This document shows, in pieces, positions 23,953 to 34,400 of a stretch of DNA of 64,000 bases (position 1 is its first letter; each line of letters starts with the position of its first letter). The stretch lies in contig NW_025939655.1 of NCBI RefSeq assembly GCF_000764305.2, forward strand, positions 1 to 64,000, given 5' to 3'. A program made the translations under genes and the position numbers. Source of the stretch: Hyalella azteca. Its lineage: Eukaryota > Arthropoda > Malacostraca > Amphipoda > Hyalellidae. The notes under the pieces were generated by a model. It was not told the origin of the DNA. It worked only from the letters and a program-made list of their open reading frames with translations, and did no database searches.

Positions 23953-26900
23953 ATGGTGCTGCTGCACGTCAAGAAGGGCCAGGAGAGCTTGTTCCTGCTG
24001 GAGGCGTCCACGGTGACGCCCGTGAGCGAGGTCCTCAGACTGGCGGTGAGCCTGCACAACGACAGGCTCGGTATCCTGGATACCTGCGCTGGTAGGTACC
24101 ATGTTCAAGTAGGGAACGACAGGCTCTGTATCCTGGATACCTGCGCTGGTAGGTACCATGTTTAAGTAGCAGAAGACGGGCTCGGTATCCTGGATACCTG
24201 CGCGGGTAGGTAACATGTTTGAGTAACAGAAGACAGGCTCGGTATCCTGGATACCTGCGCCGGTAGGTACCATGTTTAGTAACAAACGACAGGCTCGGTA
24301 TCCTGGATACCTGCGCTGGTAGGTACCATGTTCAAGTAGGGAACGACAGGCTCAGTATCCCGGATACCTGCGCTGGTAGGTACCATGTTCAAGTAGGGAA
24401 CGACAGGCTCGGTATCCTGGATACCTGCGCTGGTAGGTACCATGTTCAAGTAGGGAACGACAGGCTCAGTATCCCGGATACCTGCGCTGGTAGGTACCAG
24501 GTTCAAGTAGGGAACGACAGGCTCAGTATCCTGGATACCTGCGCTGGTAGGTACCATGTTCAAGTAGGGAACGACAGGCTCAGTATCATGGATACCTGCG
24601 CTGGTAGGTACCATGTTTAGTATCACCGAATATTTTAACCTAATTTAGAACAATTGTCGGAGATTCTTTTATTTAAAGAGTTAGGTAATAGAAATCTATT
24701 CGCTGCTTGTGCATCCTTTTGTCAACTTAGCTCATTATAAATAACAACTGAACACGAATCAGTTTGTATATTGTTTATAGTTCAACTTCTATTTGTTTAG
24801 ATCCATTATACCTACGTTTCACGTTTGTGTTGCTGACAAAATATTTTTCAATTCTGTTTCAACACTTGCAATTTTATTATATAAAAATATCGGCTTTCAT
24901 TTAAAAAAGTTTCGCTTCTCATCAACGTTTAGTAACTTAGAATGACTATATGAGGTCAGAATTCTTCATTATTCAAGGTATACCAATCTGGCTAGACTGA
25001 AGAGCTGCGAACAATTGAATGCCTTGGTTCAGTCCGTGCGATTATGATCACTTGAGATACGGGGGATCTTACCCAACAGAGCGCTTGCCCAACGCGAAGT
25101 AACACAGAACTCTTACCACACGCGAAGTAACACAGAACTCTTACCATACGCGTAGTAACACAGGGCTCTTACCATACGCGTAGTAACACAGGGCTCTTAC
25201 CACACGCGAAGTAACACAGGGCTCTTACCACACGCGAAGTAACACAGGGCTCTTACCACACGCGAAGTAACACAGGGCTCTTACCACACGCGAAGTAACA
25301 CAGGGCTCTTACCACACGCGAAGTAACACAGGGCTCTTACCACACGCGANCATATCGATTTACAATCTGTCTCTTATACACATCTAGATGTGTATAAGAG
25401 ACAGCTCTTACCCCACGCGAAGTAACACAGGGCTCTTGCCCCACGCGATGAATTACAGGCCTTGCCCCACGCGAAGTAACACAAGGCGCTTGCCCCATGC
25501 GAAGTAACAAAGGACTAGTAATATAGGACGCTTACCCCACGCGAAGTAACACAGAACACGTGCTCCACGCGACGTGTTATCCGCCGTCTCGCCGCAGAGT
25601 TGGAGCTGCTGGCCTGCCACGGCGCGGCGCTGCCGCCCGCCATGCACGGACTGCTGCAGGAGCAGGCAGCTGAGCTGCGCCTCACCGACGACTGGACGCC
25701 CGCCCACCCCCCCACCGGCGGCTTCAGCCTCAACAAGTCCGTGAGAAATTTAGCAATTAATTTAAGATTAATAGATTAATTGTTTTTTGACGGTGCACTA
25801 CACTTCAGCGTCAACAAGTGCATGAGAAATTTAGCAATTAATTTAAAATTAATCGATTAATTTAACAATTAATTCATTATAAATTGTTTTTTGACGCTTC
25901 ACTACACTTCAACGTCAACAAGTCCCTGAGAAATTTATCAATTAATTTAAAATTAATCTATTAATTGAACAATTAATTTATTGTATTAGGTACTATCGAT
26001 TGTACACTTGTTAGGTATTGGGTACACTTGTATTAGGTACACCAATTAAGTACACTTGTCTGGATTAGTTATTGTATGATCAAGAGTGTACCTAATTCTA
26101 TGTCAGTTTAATTCTTTTTCGATTATGGTTTGTTCTGCGGAGTTTGGAGTGGTCATAGTTTTTGAATTTTAAACTTTTTGGAGGTGAGCTACGAAACGTC
26201 CGTGTATCCGATTGTAACTTGAAATTTTTAGCTTATACTTTCTGTGTTTTTTTCCATTTGTCAATTTTATAACCTCTTTGTAATTTTGAACAGAAGCTTA
26301 GTTTGGATGCAGCCTCCTTAGTTTATATGTATATATCTTAAATTGTTCATAGATTTGTTTTTCTGCTTGAATTATTGCTGTCCTTATTTTCTCACTTTAG
26401 GAGTTAATGATTTTAGATCTCTTCTTCTTCTGATAGTTTCAGCCATGGTTGAACCAATACTAATATAATACTAATAATAATATTATTAATACTACTAATA
26501 ATAATAACTAATATTTGTTCCACCATGGTTTCAGCATTCTAGAATTTCTGCTATATTCGCTATTGTATTTATCAGAAAACCACTACATATATTTAATACG
26601 GTACAGAGACGCTACATATTTAATACGGTACAGAGACCCGTGCGGGAGGCGGAACGGGCAGCAACCGACGGCAGAGATGCAAGAAGTGCTGCGCAAAGCT
26701 GTCGCTGAGGCCAAAGGCATCATTTCGAAGGTTAACTCCTGGTATATAATCAGCACGGTTGTTTGTGTGAAAGATTTTTATTTTGCCAATTCGATTTTAT
26801 TTAATTTGTTTGTACTAGTATAGTATAGTATAGCGGTTTCAGCGTTTATTAGGCCGTAGGCCTGTCGCCGATTCTTAACACAGCAGAACAGGTGTTACGA

Positions 26901-29196
26901 GGTGTACCATGCAGATGATACTCAATTATTCGTTTGGTTGTCTCAAATTTTGTAGTATGAATCATGTTTTCTCATGAGATTGAATAGAAAAATAGAAAAA
27001 GTTACACATGAAAATATTTGATCAGAGATCCGGGAGTTTCCTCGTGAACAAACAAAATTAAATACTTCTTGTTCCTCTTACACCTAAAAAGGTGGAGAGC
27101 AAAACTCGATCTATGTCTCTGTCGTGCAGGAAAATGTGAAGAACAACAGACCACTCACGGAGCAGCACATGGAGGACTGCCTGGAGATGCTCAAAGGCTG
27201 CGTCTCCCTCGTGTACCCTGACGGTCTGCCCTCCTACGACGTCATCGCTCAGCGCCTGCACCGCGACCCAAACGCCCCGCCCCTCAACCGCGTACGCAAC
27301 CCGACATTGTAGCGGCCGCTGCTGGTCCTCAAGCCGACATTGTAGCGGCCGCTGCCGGTTCTCAAGCCGACATTGTAGCGGCCGCTACCGGTTCTCAAGC
27401 CGACATTGTAGCGGCCGCTGCCGGTCCTCAAGCCGACATTGTAGCGGCCGCTGCCGGTCCTCAAGCCGACATTGTAGCGGCCGCTGCCGGTCCTCAAGCC
27501 GACATTGTAGCGGCCGCTGCTGGTCCTCAATATTTAGAGAGCTTTTGAGTACCCAAGCTTTCTTTAACGCGTTGTTTATGTAATACCTACTTGAATGCTG
27601 CTCGATTCGGTGCTCTCGATTAAACTCAATTTCATTTGCCCTTTGAAGTATGTCTCAATCAATTCAATCAACTTAGTTGATTTACGTAATTGAAATTCAG
27701 GATTCCGAGAAAATATTTAGAATCTTAGTAAATCATTGAGTTTTCGTGGCATACGTACCACTGGCCTCAATTGTAGAGTATCGATTTACAATTGTTGCCG
27801 TTGCGATATCTGGGGAAAAATTTATATCTGGACCACTTTTTCTCCAAGTTATCACTTTTCACTATCGTGGAAGAAAAAATCAATATGGATGGTATTAAGT
27901 GCGGAAATTTTGCGGTGACGCCTTGAACTAAGATCGATATTCATGTTTTGTAACTTTTCATCGATTTTTAAACAGCAATCTAGTCAAATTTTCCACGTGC
28001 TTCAGAGTTTTTCATTTGATTCATCATTGAAATTAGTTGCATAGTTTTTTTGCCGGATTATATATTCTAATTGAATTCTGTGAAATAATATAATAACATT
28101 GTTAAGATAAGTAGATAATATATTAATATTATAAAATATTAATATTTTTCAGGCCAAAGTTAAATAAAGACATTTATTTGCAGGCGTTGGAAGCCCCGAT
28201 GTCGCAGCTGTGGTTCGCAGGCAAGGCGCTGGACGCTGGGAAGTCGGTCGGCGATTGCTTCGGCAGAAATGAGAAGACCAAGGCAAGTCGGGCTTTGTTG
28301 GTGAATAATTACAACAATGATTAACATTTACATGAAGTTATATAACTAAAGACGCTGTGGAAATAGATTTACGAATTAGCCATGCCGTTTTATGTCTAGG
28401 GTCTCGAAACAATGAGGCACACATTTTTGAGGAATGAATAAGTCATTTTACCCAGTTAGTGATACTCTATGAATGAGTCGTATTATACAGTTAGTTAATG
28501 AATAAGTAATATTATCCATTTAATGATGCTCTTTCTGATACCCTGATGTAAAAATACCCCTGTTGGTGATACTCTGATACGTCAAAGTGTGTAACGGTGG
28601 ACCACACCTGGGCTAAGAAGTGCACGTAGACAAAGTTTCTCTTATTTCTCTATCTGTGAGAGTATACAGCATCTATCTTTAATACGGTAATATAATATTT
28701 GTGTATGAGTTTTGTATATAAAGTTCTGACGTGTCCATAGGCCGTGGTGCAGCTGGGGGCCCGGGGCGAGGTAGCGCCGGTGCGGGAGCCGCAGCTAGAC
28801 GAGGCGCAGCAGGCCAGCATGATGGCTTACTGGCACCAGCGCCGGCAACAGCTGGTGTGTTGACGGGCGTGTGGTGGTGTGTTGACGGGCGTGTGGTGGT
28901 GTGTTGACGGGCGTGTGGTGGTGTGTTGACGGGCGTGTGGTGGTGTGTTGACGGGCGTGTGCTGGTGTGTTGGACGTGTGGTGGTGTGTGTATTGTTTCT
29001 TAACATGCCTCAGGTGCTTATAATTATACTAATGCGTCGCAGTAACTTGTAAAATTCATGCGCTTCTCATTTGCTCCTACAGAAGAAACTCGATGAAAAC
29101 GATGACGATTCTTACCTGGACTCAGCCTGGGCAGACTCTCACGGTTTACAGCGGCAATTTCATGGACTAGAAAATATCAAGTGGAGACCGGCTTGA
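23953..29196 (+). CDS. CFAP298: Cilia- and flagella-associated protein 298 (Kurly, C21orf59)
   Basis: Seven exons: 23953-24091, 25598-25740, ~26634-26730, 27130-27291, 28184-28282, 28741-28854 and 29083-29196, about 289 residues; the human protein is 290. CFAP298 is a cytosolic factor needed for axonemal dynein arm assembly, cilia motility and planar polarity. Matching blocks in order: start MVLLHVKKGQESLFLLEA, then ELLACHGAALPPAMHGLL, CGRRNGQQPTAEMQ with AKGIISK, LVYPDGLPSYD, SQLWFAGKAL, FGRNEKTK, and the C-terminal LDENDDDSYLDSAWAD and FHG...IKWRP. Intron 5 has a GC donor (AAG|GCAAGT). The intron 2 junction is one base out of phase (exon 2 ends in phase 0; exon 3 needs two leftover bases), so an unusual splice or a sequence error is present. 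Exons are GC-rich against AT-rich introns. Almost every intron carries repeats at its splice sites. Confidence 0.9.
24058..24627 (+). repeat. 57-bp array, 10 units, each copying CFAP298 exon 1 end and donor
   Basis: The first unit is the real end of exon 1 (AACGACAGGCTCGGTATCCT to GCTG) plus its donor GTAGGTACC. About nine further tandem copies follow into intron 1, each keeping the CTGCGCTG|GTAGGTACCATG-type donor with few changes. The 57-bp period is 19 codons, which yields spurious long minus-strand frames. Confidence 0.95.
25080..25590. repeat. Minisatellite, 28-bp unit, ~15 copies, before CFAP298 exon 2
   Basis: Copies of GCGAAGTAACACAGGGCTCT plus TACCACAC. It is regular to 25349, interrupted by an N and a sequencing adapter, then resumes in a more degenerate form up to the pyrimidine tract of the exon 2 acceptor (25597). 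Because of the artefact, copy number and continuity are unreliable. Confidence 0.9.
25350..25404. other. Nextera mate-pair junction adapter left in the assembly
   Basis: CTGTCTCTTATACACATCT (25367-25385) is followed directly by its reverse complement (25386-25404). This is the 19-bp Tn5 mosaic end in the head-to-head form of the Nextera mate-pair circularisation adapter. A single N and 16 unrelated bases precede it. This is library-derived and not genomic. Confidence 0.97.
25722..25985 (+). repeat. Triplicated exon 2 end and donor of CFAP298
   Basis: The end of exon 2 (TTCAGCCTCAACAAGTCC) and its donor GTGAGAAATTT recur near 25805 and 25907 with the following AT-rich intron start. In the copies the GT has become AT (TGC|ATGAGA) and CT (TCC|CTGAGA), so only the first donor is usable. 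Confidence 0.9.
26583..26640 (+). repeat. Duplicated exon 3 acceptor of CFAP298 (27-bp unit)
   Basis: CTACATAT(AT)TTAATACGGTACAG|AGAC occurs twice in tandem, giving candidate acceptors at 26606/26607 and 26633/26634. The 27-bp shift is nine codons, so both acceptors lead into the same frame of GRRNG-containing exon 3. Confidence 0.8.
26825..26900. mobile_element. Short LINE 3'-tail fragment
   Basis: GGCCGTAGGCCTGTCGCCGA then TTCTTAACA resembles the segment GGCCCATGGCCTGTTGCCGA near 50390, which is downstream of a LINE reverse-transcriptase C-terminal fragment. It is probably a truncated insertion in CFAP298 intron 3. Confidence 0.4.
27299..27530. repeat. Minisatellite, 33-bp unit, 7 copies, after CFAP298 exon 4
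   Basis: Units of GCCGACATTGTAGCGGCCGC plus TGCCGGTCCTCAA. The array starts 8 bases after the exon 4 donor (27292). Each unit has a NotI site (GCGGCCGC), seven in 230 bp. The 11-codon period gives a repetitive minus-strand frame that is not a gene. Confidence 0.95.
28852..28990 (+). repeat. Minisatellite, 22-bp unit, ~6 copies, starting at CFAP298 exon 6 donor
   Basis: The exon 6 donor CTG|GTGTGTTGAC is itself the first unit; GTGTGTTGACGGGCGTGTGG plus TG then repeats. Each later unit keeps a GTG|GTGTGT donor-like junction, giving several equivalent 5' splice sites 22 bases apart. Confidence 0.9.
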
Positions 29197-29756
29197 AATT
29201 ATATAATATAATATATCAATATAATATCATCAACTCTATTGTATCTTCAATGAGCAAGTGAATAATGAGAGATGCATGGATTAGTATAAGATATTGAAGA
29301 AAATTTTACTCATTGATCTAGAAATTATTATTCCTAAACATTTTTTGTTTGATTTCGAGTCTACCTTATTTTATATAGTTACATTTTGTAAAGTGTGATG
29401 AATGGTTTAGTTGATGACCCCAAATAATTAGTGTTAAAATAGGTATATTTTATTTCAGTGCGTTATCGAATAATAAGTCAGGATTGAAGATTCGGTGATG
29501 TTTAGACAACATTTTTTTATAATGATTTTAAAATTTGATATTTTTAATTTTTGTGGGATATACGGTAATAATGATCATTTTATTGGAACATTTCTATCAA
29601 TCGGGGTGTATATATATAATTCATTTTTGAGCTTTTTGATTAGAATTAGGTTTATTTACGCATATATTTTTAAGAAAACGGAAACACAAACATAACCATA
29701 ATTTCCACGATAGAACATAAGCTTACATTTAACAATCTTTGCAGCCGATTTAGCTA

Positions 29757-29830
29757 GGATGGCCCAGTGGCTAAAGTTAAAAGTATCAGGATTGTAACAG
29801 GTGCGGGTTCGATCCCAGCTCTGTCCTCCG
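29757..29830 (+). mobile_element. tRNA-derived SINE head
   Basis: A-box-like GGCCCAGTGGCTAAAG and B-box GGTTCGATCCC lie about 35 bases apart, as in an RNA polymerase III promoter of a tRNA-derived SINE. The sequence does not close into a proper tRNA cloverleaf with a 7-bp acceptor stem, so a functional tRNA gene is unlikely. The 3' extent is uncertain. Confidence 0.5.
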
Positions 29831-30384
29831 TATTCTGGCCAGAATCGACGAGGAGGCCTGGCGGTTAAGGGGGGCGTCTGCCCCTAACATCGAAATTTTC
29901 GGCTTTTCCGGTTTCTATGCACATCTTAAAGCTTACTTTCTGTCCCATCGAACGGCATTAGATCTCTGTACGTTGATTTATGCGTTCATGACAGATCCCG
30001 ATAGGGAGGAGGTAGTGGAGTCCCTTAACAAAAGTCAAGGGGAATAATTCCGTCCAGGCACTATTGAATGTGCTATCACTGGACCTGCAGCTCGGTTATC
30101 ACTCAGCCATCATGCTGAAAGGTGTTTTTGTAGTCGTCCTATGCTCCGCTGACTGACTTTGAAGAGAGTTAACGCTTACTTTCGGTATGTAAGCCACGTT
30201 ACATGCCTTTACATAGCGCGCGGCGGTTTTTCGTCTCAACTGAAAACCTCTCACGGCAAACCTATCTCCTACAGTTTCCAAGCTACAACAATAAGACGTA
30301 TACTATTTGATTTGCAACGAAAATATCTAAAAAATGTTTCCATCTTTCTTTCTAATTTCGTTATAGTTTGGATTTTATTGTGCA

Positions 30385-30740
30385 AGAAAAATGGGGGGGG
30401 GGGTGTTGGAAAATTGAAAAATTTACGAAAAATGCCCCCACATCCACAAAAATTCGAATTTGAAAAAACGCCGAAAAACATTTTATAGGAATGGTTTTTG
30501 CGCATCGAATGATATGTATCTCGACGTTGTAGCTTAAAAATCCTATGACTAGTTACATTTCTACAATACCCCCTATTCTGTGCGTTTTCTAAGAATTTCA
30601 CGTTTTCTTTCATTTTTCAAATTTCACATGGACAAAAAGGTTTCCTCTTTCTATTTTACATAAATGTACCAAGTTTCAAAGTGCTCCATCTGTAAATAAC
30701 TGAGATAAATTTTGGGGCAGACGCTCCCCTTATGCAAAGC
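30385..30740 (+). repeat. Dispersed repeat, copy 1
   Basis: A poly-G tract followed by AAAATGCCCCCAC, GAATGATATGTATCTC, TTTTCTAAGAATTTCAC and ATGTACCAAGTTTCAAAGTG. The same landmarks in the same order occur at 33645-34530. The two copies lie upstream of and within HADHA intron 1. Its class is unknown. Confidence 0.65.
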
Positions 30741-31404
30741 AAAATTCAAGCAGTGAGTTGCGTGTTCAAGACCGCAACAAGCTGTAAATGTTCTGCGATG
30801 TAAAGAATCTGCGGCATGCGTACGCCCAAATAAACGCTGAAACCGCTATTAGTTACGACCGTGACCGCTCTCTAACGTATAGGTGTCGGTTTGATTCGAT
30901 TTCATTTGTATATTTGATTCGAGTTATCTGTACCTTGAGGAACCAAGGGAGTTCATGATTCTAATGGGGTTATTATTATTTTAGTGAATTTTCTGAAAAC
31001 ATTATTTTCTGCAATTCATTGTCGTTTCAATATTCGCTAAAATTAACTCTCACACACCCTGACATTTGTCATATAGTTTTTTCGCGTTCTTTTATTATTT
31101 GCTAAAAAACACTTTACCTAACATTGTGCGTAGAATGCATACTAAAAACAATGCTTACACCTCGATTCTCGAATCCTGCTTAATTTTGAAGTGGACAGAT
31201 TTTGTACCTAATAAATTTTTTATACCTTCAAATTACCCTAGGATCGTACCCTAAATCTTAGCTCACTTGACGTACCGGCTGTTGGGTTGGGACAGTCAAC
31301 GACAGATCTCACTCTAGGATAAGCGTTGAGTGAGCCGGCCAACGAAGACGACCGTTCTATCGCGTGACTGTTGGCAGTTGGACAACTATCAGTCTTCTGT
31401 AGTT

Positions 31405-34400
31405 ATGGCATCATTAAGGGCATTCGGTGCCTTGTCTCGCGTCAAGAGCGCATTACCGGTTCGGCAATTTCAAGGTAATGTTTTGCGTTTGCTAATCAAA
31501 TGTTTCAACTGCGCTTAAATTTAATAATAGGCCTAAATCATTTCCACGAAGTCCTGCAGACGGTGCAGAGTGCAGACCCAGCCACCTAGGCTAGGCTTAG
31601 TCTGTCTGAGACGTTGATATCGTTCGAAACTGATTGTAATCAGTATAATTTTGGAGCGTTGGTCTTTGAAGGACGGAGGTCACTTGCATCATGAAATAGA
31701 TGCCGCAGTAGTGATAACTGATAAGACCATGAATGCATGATGACGATGTTGCTGTGCTGTCACCGTTTGCCGTTTCCAGGTCCCGTCATGTCATGATCCA
31801 TGACCATGTTGATGTTGGAGTTAGGTAGCAACAACTCAACTAGTGTCTTTCATCTTAAAGCCCAAGTTATGTCATATTGGTATTCTTTTTTCCATTCTAG
31901 GGAAAAATCTTCATCCCTGTAATGACTGTATTCTGTATAATGAACTTGACAATTTTTAAGTAAGATTCAGCATGGTACCCTACCTAGAAATTAGAATAAG
32001 TACTTAAGTAGATAAAATTTGCCATGAGCTTTTATTAGAAGTTTATACGGTAAATATATGTATATAGGGTAAATGTGGTATATTCCAACATCGTGGGTAA
32101 TTCTGACTCTTCTTGACTTTTTTCCTTTATATTAAGCTTTTTCTTATTCTTAGTTCCACGCATTTGTTGTTGGTTGAAATAGTGACGTCATACTCTTGCA
32201 CGCCATACTATTGCCAAAACACTAGGTCTGGACCATCTGGCGGGAAAATGTAGAGATCCAAAGAGAGACAGTGCGCGTCACCCAGCGAGAACATCAAAAA
32301 ATGTGTCAAAGTTGATAGTTGACCTTGCTCTACCAAATAGTGAAAAGCTGTTTGTGTAGAAAAAATAGGGTAAACGCGGTATATTCCGACATCGTGGGCA
32401 GGATGGAATTCTAATTTTGAAGGTTCATATATTATTTCGATCCACCAAGACCACTTTTTCTATCCAACATTGTTATTTGAGGCAAAAAATGAACTTCTTA
32501 AAGGCATAAAATACATAGGCTAACTTGCTCAGTTTCTATAAAGTACCTAACCACTTGGAAGTTTTATGCCTGCACCTTTCACTCAACAATTAAACTTAGA
32601 CTTATATAAAGTATTAGTTAGTTAAAAGTTTGTCTCTTAAGTTGACCGCAATGAACTAAACTTCATTATGTAATCATTAGGCAGGGATTTCCATCATGCG
32701 ACACTAAACACGCAATTCAGAGTTCAGACGATCAGAACTANNNNNNNNNNNNNNNNNNNNNNNNNNNNNNNNNNNNNNNNNNNNNNNNNNNNACATAACA
32801 CAATAGAAAGATTTGAAAAGTTTGCATATCTAATAGGTTAAAAAATTAAAAATGTTACCCATGAAAAAAAGCTATTATTTAAAGCCTGTCAGAGTACCCC
32901 CTCCAATTTTTTTATTTTTTGGTTAAATAACTCCAGGTTTTGATGCATTGTAGTAGAACTCTTCTAGTTACATCTGCAAATGACAAATTTTAGGAAAGTG
33001 TCATAGTTTGCAAATGGGGGGCACCGCCCCCAAATGGGGTAACTTAGACCACCTAATGTCAGCCCTGACGGGGTAAAATAGACCGGCTTGAAAGTTAATA
33101 TAAAATTACCATATATAACATATTTTATGTTTGACAGCCTATTTATGTTTTTTCTTTAGGTTTCAGACTCTACAGAGTCTTATATATGGTAATTTAACTT
33201 AATTTCCAGGCCGGTCTATGTTAACCCTGTCAGGGCTGCCATTAGGTGGTCAGATTTCTCCCGTTTGGGGGAACTTAGACCACCTGGGGGGCGGGACCCC
33301 CCATTTGCAAACTATGACACTTTCCTCAAGTTTGTCATTTGCATATGTAACTAGAAGAGTTCTACTACAATGCACCAAAACCTGGAGCTATTTTACCAAA
33401 AAATAAAATTGATTTTACCACCCAATCAAAGAAACCCCAAGAGCTGGGGTAACAAAGACCATCACTTTTTTTTTGAAATTACAACAGAACTATGAGAGGC
33501 AGGAGCTAGCAATTTTTGGTGATTGAAGCTAGAGTATAGACCTGTATTTTTCAGGTTTCAATTCAAGTTTAACTTATCTAGTAAAAAAATGACATCATTT
33601 TGAAAAAAAAAGTGGACAAACTTACCCCATTTTATGGTAGGGTTTTTTTGGGGGGGGGGATCAAAAAAATTTGCAAAAAATGCCCTTCCACCTACAAAAG
33701 TTAAAATGTCAAAAAACACCTACCCAGGTTTTTAGATAAGGTCTTTATGCATCAAATGATATGTGTCTCAATGTTGTAGCTTCAAAGCCCTAGGAGGAGA
33801 TAGATTTCTACAGTACCCCCTTTTAGCTGTTTTCTAAGAATTTCACATTATATTTCATTTTTTTCAAAAAATTCACATGAAAATAAAACAAATAAAAAAA
33901 CTTGAAAACCATGTTTTCTTAACGGACAAAAAAGAAAAACATTTACTCTTACATAACATTAAAGTTATGTAAAATGTTATGTAATGTTATGTAAGAGTAA
34001 ATGTTTTTCTTTTTTGTCCATTAACAAAACATGGTTTTTAAACGTTTTTTATTTGTTTTATTTCATCATTTTTAGTTTTATAAAGACAAGAAAAATGTGG
34101 TTTTTAAAAATGGTATTTATATTTATTTATTTTCTACATTTTACTTTAGCAATTTTAGCAATTCAAATCAGTTACTAAGGTTGGCAAGTCTGGATGTTTG
34201 ACAAAAAACTTAATTCCCAACCATAAAATTTTAATTTTTTTACATTCATTTTTTTCTAAACAAATTTTTTCAATTATTACTGCTGACGATCAAATCTTGA
34301 ATTGTTAGGCAGCATAAGCATGCATGCCAAATTTCAAGTTTCTAGGATGTTCAGAAGAGCTCTAAATTAAAGTCTGAATTTTTTATGACAGACAGACAGA

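Larger units (their letters stand above)
29197..31404. other. Intergenic, CFAP298 to HADHA
   Basis: Contains the CFAP298 3' region, a tRNA-derived SINE head and a dispersed repeat shared with 33645-34530. The last ~150 bases before 31405, more GC-rich, are the likely HADHA promoter or 5' untranslated region. No other gene was recognised. Confidence 0.6.

Noticed and set aside
23920..24626. Long repetitive minus-strand reading frames (NMVPTSAGIQDTEP-type repeats)
   Set aside because: They are produced by the 57-bp period (19 codons) of the intronic array copied from CFAP298 exon 1; the real gene is on the other strand.
27249..27530. Repetitive minus-strand frame with GRYNVGLRT units
   Set aside because: By-product of the 33-bp (11-codon) minisatellite in CFAP298 intron 4.
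29757..29830. Functional tRNA gene
   Set aside because: A and B boxes are present but acceptor and anticodon stems do not pair; fits a SINE head.
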